The position numbers were made by a program, and so were the translations under genes. A stretch of DNA of 10,665 nucleotides from an uncultured Eubacteriales bacterium (lineage in GTDB: Bacteria; Bacillota; Clostridia; Oscillospirales; Acutalibacteraceae): contig CAKSYX010000044.1 of the NCBI GenBank assembly GCA_934525065.1, forward strand, positions 1-10,665. The letters run 5' to 3'. Below are positions 6,246 to 10,665 of the stretch, piece after piece (within the stretch, counting starts at the first letter, position 1; every line of letters begins with the position of its first letter). Under the pieces are notes generated by a model. It did not search any database. It had not been told where the DNA came from and saw only the letters and a list, made by a program, of their open reading frames with translations.

Positions 6246-6509
6246 TCGAACTCAATGCGGTTTTTTAAGGCAAATTCTCACCGATACTGCGTTAAAAAGC
6301 CTCGCAATGCGTCAGCATTACTCGACTTTTTGCCTTGTCTCGGCAAAAATTTGCTCTTAAAAAACTGCTTCACACCTGATGGATTTGTTTTTTGGTGCAG
6401 TGTGGTTCTTCTTTGGCGAGGCAATACTTTCGTATTGTGAGACAAAAAGAGCCGCAATGTGCCGAAAAACAAATTCTTCAGGCGCATTGAGTTCGCCTCT
6501 CCTCAGCTT
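6233..6509. mobile_element. MITE-like element, 27-bp terminal inverted repeats, two internal hairpins
   Basis: The ends at 6233-6259 and 6483-6509 are inverted copies matching at 25 of 27 positions (core CGAACTCAATGCG). Inside are two long imperfect hairpins. Arm 1 runs 6260-6365: 10 bp (6260-6269 with 6356-6365), then 7 bp after one bulged base (6270-6276 with 6348-6354), with a further inner stem-loop around 6294-6329. Arm 2 runs 6375-6482: CCTGA with TCAGG, ATTTGT with ACAAAT, and an apical CAATAC-TTTC-GTATTG. The whole folds as a three-way junction. There is no transposase, so it would be non-autonomous and moved in trans, or it may be a dispersed structured repeat. Each terminal repeat carries an SD-like GGAGAG and an inward ATG (6255 plus, 6487 minus), opening overlapping frames of 61 and 69 codons; I treat these as unproven. 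Confidence 0.75.
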
Positions 6510-6545
6510 AAAAAATACGGACGGCCGATATACCGCGCCGCCCGT
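6510..6545 (-). terminator. Rho-independent terminator of the hydratase gene
   Basis: On the minus strand a 9-bp stem with one G-U pair (6545-6537 with 6525-6517) and an 11-nt loop is followed by ATTTTTT. It starts 8 nt after the TAA stop. Its T-tract directly abuts the right end of the TIR element. Confidence 0.88.
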
Positions 6546-6553
6546 GCTTTTGA

Positions 6554-8827
6554 TTATTTCATTTTGTTTTTGTAGTAATTCATCAGGCAGCCGTCAAGGA
6601 TGATTTGCTTTTCCTCGTCGGTGAGACCCTTGACGAAGAGTGTGATGTCGTGAACACCGTCCTTTGCAATGACCTTCGCGGGAATTTCTTCCTGTCCGTT
6701 TTTGATTGCGTCGCGGATACCGGGAACGAAAACATAGTCGCCGTTTTCATAGTCAAACGCGGTGCTCCTGTTGAGCGTGAACGGGAGGATTCCCCAGTTG
6801 ATGCAGTTTGAACGGTAGCGCTTGGTTGCAAATTCATAGCAGATGTTCGCAAAGCCGCCGAGAACCTTCTGGCAGGACGCGGCCTGCTCTCTTGCCGAAC
6901 CGTCGCCCGGCCTTTTTGCAAAGATGCAGGAGCCGAACTGGGTTTTCTTTGCCTCCTCTTCCGCGTTGCCGCAGACCTTTTTGAGAACGGAAAGAACTTC
7001 CTCGCTGCCGCCTGCTCTGCGTTTTGCTTCCTCGGCTGCAACAGCTTCTGCGCGCTTTACATACTGCGGCTCGCGGCGCGAAAGCGCAAACTGAGCAAGG
7101 CGAAGCGGATTGCTGCGGTAGCTTGAGGTTTCGCCCGAGGGAATCAGCTCGTCGGTCGTTGTGACCTCATCGCGAAGCACCGCCGCAAGCTTGACAAGCA
7201 GGTTATCCGAAAGCGCATACATTGAAGGCCAGTCAGTGATGTTGGGGCCGAGCTTCAGCTCATAGTCGGGCTGAGCCTTGCCGAAGCCGTTATAGACCCT
7301 CTTGTCATAAACACCCTTTTCAAAGGTATATGTCTTGTCGTATTCGGGAATGTCAACATCGGTCGCGGCGGTGAGAACACCGTGGTTGAGCGCCGTTGCG
7401 GCAATTGAGCGTGCATCAACAAGTGCTACGCAGGAAAGCTGACCGTCGCCGGGCTTGCTGCCCTCGCGGTTCGGAAAGTTGCGCGTGGTGTGGCGAATTG
7501 AAAGGCCGTTGTTCGCGGGAACGTCGCCTGCGCCGAAGCACGGGCCGCAGAAGCAGGGCTTGAACACCGCGCCGGACTCAAGCAGCTTTTGCTCTGCGCC
7601 GTTTTTGATGAGTGCAAGGTTGACGGGAACGCTTGAGGGATAAACCGAAAGCGAAAAATAGCCGTCGCCTGTGCTGCCCTTTTCAAGGATTGCCGCGGCC
7701 TCGCAGATGTTTTCAAACATACCGCCCGCGCAGCCTGCAATTACGCCCTGGTCGATGTAAATTTTTCCGTCTCTTACCTTGTCTGAAAGCGAGAAGTTGA
7801 CCTTGCCTGAGAACTGAGCCTTTGCGGCTTCCTCAACCTCCTTGAGCAGAGAGGGATTCTCCTGAAGCTCATGAATGGTATAGCCGTTTGACGGATGGAA
7901 CGGGAGGGCAATCATGCTTTCAAGCTTTGAAAGGTCAATGCAGACCGCCATGTCATACTTTGCCGCCTGTTCGGGCTTGAGCTCTTTATACTCCTCTTCT
8001 CTTCCGTGGACACAGTAGAAGCTCTTAACGGTTTCGTCAGTCTCCCAGATTGAGGAAAGGCAGGCGGTCTCCGTTGTCATTACGTCAACGCCGATTCTGA
8101 AATCCATTGAAAGGTTCTTCACGCCCGGGCCGACAAATTCAAGAACCTTGTTTGTAACAAGTCCTTTTTTGAAAACGGCAGTGCAAAGAGCTATTGCAAC
8201 GTCATGGGGGCCGATTCCTTTTTTCGGTGCGTTTTCAAGGTAAACGAGAACGACCTGCGGCGGTGTGATATCCCATGTGTTTTTAAGAAGCTGCTTAACA
8301 AGCTCGGGGCCGCCCTCGCCTACGCCCATGGTGCCCATTGCGCCGTAACGCGTGTGGCTGTCGGAGCCGAGAATCATTTTTCCGCAGCCGGTCATCATCT
8401 CGCGTGCATACTGGTGAATGACCGCCTGGTTCGCCGGAACATAGATTCCGCCGTATTTCTTTGCCGCGGAAAGGCCGAAAACGTGGTCATCCTCGTTAAT
8501 CGTTCCGCCGACGGCGCAAAGGCTGTTGTGGCAGTTGGTGAGCGCATAGGGAACGGGGAACTCCTTGAGTCCGCTTGCGCGCGCGGTCTGAATGATTCCG
8601 ACATAGGTGATATCGTGAGAAATCAGCGAATCAAAGCGAACCTGCATTTTGTTTTCGCTTCTCTTTACGCTGTGAGCGTTAAGAATATGATAGGCAATCG
8701 TGCCCTCGCGCGAAGCGGTCAGTCCTCTTTTTGAAAGCTCGGCCTGCTGCTGCTCGGGCGAACCGCAAAGCAGCTCGCGCGAATTGACAAGGCTCACGCT
8801 GTGGTCGATGATTTTAATTGCGTCCAT
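6554..8827 (-). CDS. Aconitase-family hydratase (YbhJ-like), [4Fe-4S] enzyme of unknown substrate
   Basis: The 757-residue protein has the aconitase domain order. Key sites are SDSHT (155-159); a cluster cysteine in GCAGG (Cys366, in place of the usual SCTN); CGPC (Cys427, Cys430) supplying the other two cluster ligands; TTRNFPNR (Arg449, Arg454), matching the two substrate arginines of mitochondrial aconitase; and the swivel-domain GDGSARE (641-647), which keeps the catalytic Ser (644) and Arg (646) but has Ala where aconitase has its second Ser. YRSNCINWGILP (671-682) is the usual swivel motif. Length and motif variants fit the YbhJ-like branch rather than AcnA/AcnB or LeuCD. It is probably a cytoplasmic hydro-lyase on a hydroxy-acid; the substrate is not known. 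ATG 8827 is preceded by AAGGAAAGGA at about 10 nt. The 72-bp gap after malQ shows no terminator and only a weak -10 (TATACA). Confidence 0.85.
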   Translation of the reverse strand: MDAIKIIDHSVSLVNSRELLCGSPEQQQAELSKRGLTASREGTIAYHILNAHSVKRSENKMQVRFDSLISHDITYVGIIQTARASGLKEFPVPYALTNCHNSLCAVGGTINEDDHVFGLSAAKKYGGIYVPANQAVIHQYAREMMTGCGKMILGSDSHTRYGAMGTMGVGEGGPELVKQLLKNTWDITPPQVVLVYLENAPKKGIGPHDVAIALCTAVFKKGLVTNKVLEFVGPGVKNLSMDFRIGVDVMTTETACLSSIWETDETVKSFYCVHGREEEYKELKPEQAAKYDMAVCIDLSKLESMIALPFHPSNGYTIHELQENPSLLKEVEEAAKAQFSGKVNFSLSDKVRDGKIYIDQGVIAGCAGGMFENICEAAAILEKGSTGDGYFSLSVYPSSVPVNLALIKNGAEQKLLESGAVFKPCFCGPCFGAGDVPANNGLSIRHTTRNFPNREGSKPGDGQLSCVALVDARSIAATALNHGVLTAATDVDIPEYDKTYTFEKGVYDKRVYNGFGKAQPDYELKLGPNITDWPSMYALSDNLLVKLAAVLRDEVTTTDELIPSGETSSYRSNPLRLAQFALSRREPQYVKRAEAVAAEEAKRRAGGSEEVLSVLKKVCGNAEEEAKKTQFGSCIFAKRPGDGSAREQAASCQKVLGGFANICYEFATKRYRSNCINWGILPFTLNRSTAFDYENGDYVFVPGIRDAIKNGQEEIPAKVIAKDGVHDITLFVKGLTDEEKQIILDGCLMNYYKNKMK

Positions 8828-8899
8828 TTTTGTTTTTCCTTTCCTTTTTAAACGTTTGTATAGCGTGTTCGGGTTTGAGAATATCCATGGTATTTTTAT

Positions 8900-10399
8900 T
8901 TACCGGCGGTAAACGGAGTTGATTTCTTTGAAATAGTCCTCATCAATGTCTGCAAGAGCATTTTCGGTGATTCTGAAGCTCCAGTTATCCTCGCTCGTTC
9001 CGGGCTTGTTCATTCTTGCGTCTGCGCCGAAGCCGCACATATCCTGAATTGCAACAACGGCGGTTTGTGCGCTGCTGCGCCAAACGCTTTCAATCACGGC
9101 GCGGCAGGAGCCGGAGTGTGCGCCGCCCTCGCCCCAGTTGCGGCCGCCGAAGCAGCAATAGCGCAGCGCAAAGGCGCGTTCTGCCTCGCCTGCCTCCCAA
9201 AGCCAGCCTAGAATGGTGTTGTTGTCGTGAGTGCCGACATAGGCAACGCAGTTTTTGTCATAGTTATGCGGCAGATGTGTGCTGTCCGAGTTCACGTCAA
9301 AGCCGAACTGAATGACCCTCATTCCGGGGAAGCCGGTGTCCTCAAGCAGCTTCACAACGTCCTCGCCGAAAACTCCGAGATCCTCCGCAACAATATCCGC
9401 TTCGGGAAGCGCCGCTTTGATTTTTTCAAACAGCTCCATGCCGGGGCCCTTGAGCCATTCGCCGTTTTTGGCGGTCCTGCTTTCGGCCGGAACTGCCCAA
9501 TATGAGGCAAACGCCCTGAAGTGGTCGATCCTTACACGGTCAAACAGCTTGAGCGCATGAGACAGGCGGTCGATCCACCAGCGGTAGCCGTCCTTTTTCA
9601 TTTTCTCCCAGTCGTAAAGCGGGTTGCCCCAAAGCTGGCCGTCCTCTGAAAAATAATCCGGCGGAACTCCGGCAACCTTTGAGGGCAAAAGCGTTTCCCC
9701 GTCAATGAAAAACTGCTCTGTATTGCTCCAGACATCAACGCTGTCGCGGCTGACATAAATCGGCATATCGCCGAAAATCAGAATTCCTTTGCTGTTTGCG
9801 TACTCCTTGAGTGCGCGGAACTGGGTGAAAAAGATGTACTGAGTAAAGACATAAAAGTCTGTTTCCTCCTTGAATTCATCGGCGCGGGCAAGGGCGGTAC
9901 TGTAATGCGAATGCTCTTTTTTCCATTCCCACCACGGCTTTTGACCGTTCGCGTCCTTGAGTGCGCAATAAAGCGCGAACGGACGAACCCACGGATTTTG
10001 AAGAGCAAAAATATCAATCAGCGCTTTTGTGTCGCTGTCAAGGCGAAGGAAAGCCTTTTTCAAAAGGGCAAGCCTTTTTTCGTGCGCAAATTTTTGGTCG
10101 GCGGCATAAATACTTCCGTGAAATTCATTTTCGCCCACCTCTTCATCCGTAACAAGGCCGTCGTCTCTTAATTGACGCGGGTCAATAAAAGCGATGTTTC
10201 CGGCAAAGGCACTGACCGAGCAATAGGGCGAGCCTGTGTGGTCAACGGGGCAAAGCGGCAGCATCTGCCAAAGGGAAAATCCCGTTTTTTGCAGCTTATC
10301 GGCAAAGGCTCTTGCTTCCTTTCCCATTACACCGACACCGAAAGGGCCGTTAAGCGAAGAAAGGTGGAGCAGAACGCCTGCCGTTCTTTTGTGGTTCAT
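8900..10399 (-). CDS. malQ: 4-alpha-glucanotransferase (amylomaltase, GH77)
   Basis: This cytoplasmic enzyme transfers alpha-1,4-glucan segments between maltooligosaccharides and can release glucose, in maltodextrin use or glycogen turnover. The 499-residue length is typical of GH77. Catalytic residues are visible: the nucleophile Asp292 in RIDHF, the acid/base Glu339 in AEDLGV, and the transition-state stabiliser Asp392 in GTHDN. The N-terminal RTAGVLLHLSSLNGPFGVG and the LPLCPVDHTGSPYCSVSAFAGN block (48-69) are also diagnostic. AAGGAG sits 7 nt before ATG 10399. It has a strong promoter (10454-10482) with a leader hairpin, and may read on into the hydratase gene. No maltose transporter, phosphorylase or other amylolytic gene is in the window. 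Confidence 0.95.
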   Translation of the reverse strand: MNHKRTAGVLLHLSSLNGPFGVGVMGKEARAFADKLQKTGFSLWQMLPLCPVDHTGSPYCSVSAFAGNIAFIDPRQLRDDGLVTDEEVGENEFHGSIYAADQKFAHEKRLALLKKAFLRLDSDTKALIDIFALQNPWVRPFALYCALKDANGQKPWWEWKKEHSHYSTALARADEFKEETDFYVFTQYIFFTQFRALKEYANSKGILIFGDMPIYVSRDSVDVWSNTEQFFIDGETLLPSKVAGVPPDYFSEDGQLWGNPLYDWEKMKKDGYRWWIDRLSHALKLFDRVRIDHFRAFASYWAVPAESRTAKNGEWLKGPGMELFEKIKAALPEADIVAEDLGVFGEDVVKLLEDTGFPGMRVIQFGFDVNSDSTHLPHNYDKNCVAYVGTHDNNTILGWLWEAGEAERAFALRYCCFGGRNWGEGGAHSGSCRAVIESVWRSSAQTAVVAIQDMCGFGADARMNKPGTSEDNWSFRITENALADIDEDYFKEINSVYRR

Positions 10400-10416
10400 A
10401 TTGAAGCTCCTTCGTT

Positions 10417-10436
10417 TGCGGCTTTTCTGAGCCGCA
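10417..10436 (-). promoter_or_regulatory. Leader hairpin ahead of the malQ RBS
   Basis: TGCGGCT (10417-10423) pairs perfectly with AGCCGCA (10430-10436) around a 6-nt loop. It lies between the predicted malQ transcription start and the RBS (10412-10407). No T-tract follows, so it is not a terminator; it could protect the 5' end of the mRNA or serve as a protein site. Confidence 0.55.
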
Positions 10437-10446
10437 GAAAAACATA

Positions 10447-10493
10447 CCGCATAATTATACTACATACTGCCCTGCGTTGCAAGATTTATGCGG
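10447..10493 (-). promoter_or_regulatory. malQ promoter bracketed by an 8-bp inverted repeat
   Basis: On the minus strand, TTGCAA (10482-10477) and a perfect TATAAT (10459-10454) are 17 bp apart. The pair is enclosed by CCGCATAA (10447-10454) and TTATGCGG (10486-10493), whose centres are 39 bp apart, with one arm touching the -10 box and the other just upstream of the -35. Two operator half-sites or a pair of sites for one regulator would fit, but no regulator gene is in view. Confidence 0.75.
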
Positions 10494-10563
10494 CACAATA
10501 GCTCAACTTTATTTGCATGTCCTTTTCCGCAGCAAATTTTTGTTCGCACAACATAGAAATAAT

Positions 10564-10583
10564 CCTCGGCATCGTAGGGGCGG
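10564..10583 (+). repeat. Short dispersed repeat, inverted copy of 166-185
   Basis: CCTCGGCATCGTAGGGGCGG matches the reverse complement of 166-185 at 18 of 20 positions. In the left copy the GGGCGGG part forms a hairpin; here the second arm is missing, so this copy looks truncated. Confidence 0.5.
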
Positions 10584-10607
10584 ATGTGTGTATAGTGTAA
10601 TAAGATA

Positions 10608-10653
10608 GTTTACAACCAGTGCAATAACATCGTTTACAGTTTTATGATAAAAT
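10608..10653 (+). promoter_or_regulatory. Possible plus-strand promoter and GTTTACA direct repeat at the window edge
   Basis: GTTTACA occurs at 10608-10614 and again at 10632-10638, 24 bp apart. Downstream is TGATAAAAT (10645-10653), a good extended -10 box, with only a weak -35 (TAACAT, 10625-10630). A purine-rich AAAAGG follows near the edge. It may drive a divergent gene beginning beyond the window. Confidence 0.35.
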
Positions 10654-10665
10654 AAAAGGCAAATG

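Noticed and set aside
8204..8734. 176-codon plus-strand frame opposite the hydratase
   Set aside because: It is an antisense shadow of a well-supported aconitase-family gene, without a promoter or RBS.
10516..10602. 27-codon plus-strand micro-ORF near the right edge
   Set aside because: No Shine-Dalgarno sequence precedes its ATG, and it runs through the dispersed repeat, unlike the micro-ORF at 5399-5476.
1..10665. CRISPR array, tRNA, rRNA, prophage or toxin-antitoxin system
   Set aside because: No regularly spaced repeats, no tRNA-like cloverleaf with conserved loops, no rRNA segments and no phage or defence gene families were found on either strand.

Overview
The window looks like a chromosomal segment of a Gram-positive anaerobe of the class Clostridia, probably an Oscillospiraceae/Ruminococcaceae-like gut bacterium. 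The reasons are strong AGGAGG-type ribosome binding sites, promoters close to the sigma-A consensus, use of a TTG start, medium GC content, and the gene set itself: a membrane beta-propeller protein with an ECF sigma factor, a clostridial-type pyridoxamine kinase, a YhhN lysoplasmalogenase, a YbhJ-like hydratase and a GH77 glucanotransferase. The assignment to a lineage is inference; there is no rRNA or marker gene.

Layout, left to right. Positions 1-240 are noncoding and hold three successive hairpins plus a short repeat that recurs inverted near the right end. Next, read on the minus strand, is a two-gene operon: an ECF sigma factor (3066-2548) followed 26 bp later by a membrane-anchored extracellular beta-propeller protein (2521-302), with a sigma-A-like promoter at 3126-3154 and a rho-independent terminator at 241-277. 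Divergent from it is a 56-residue plus-strand protein starting with TTG at 3222. It converges on a pyridoxal/pyridoxamine kinase (minus, 4255-3440) that has its own promoter. Then come a secreted calcineurin-like phosphoesterase (minus, 5306-4365) and, upstream of it on the same probable transcript, a 25-residue micro-ORF (5476-5399) with an excellent RBS and promoter that is too short for ordinary gene callers. A lysoplasmalogenase (6216-5569) precedes it. Between that gene and the hydratase lies a roughly 277-bp element (6233-6509) with 27-bp terminal inverted repeats and two internal long hairpins. The right part is a pair of metabolic genes on the minus strand: malQ (10399-8900), with a well-formed promoter bracketed by an inverted repeat, followed by an aconitase-family hydratase (8827-6554) with a clear terminator.

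The genes do not form one pathway. The functional groupings I can support are (i) sigma factor plus membrane propeller, likely an envelope-sensing regulatory pair; (ii) micro-ORF plus phosphoesterase as a transcription unit, possibly with read-through from the lysoplasmalogenase; (iii) malQ plus hydratase, possibly co-transcribed. The most interesting unexplained items are the folded TIR element, whose two ends each carry an inward-facing SD-like sequence and ATG, and the micro-ORF in front of the phosphoesterase. No CRISPR array, tRNA, rRNA, prophage or defence system is visible.
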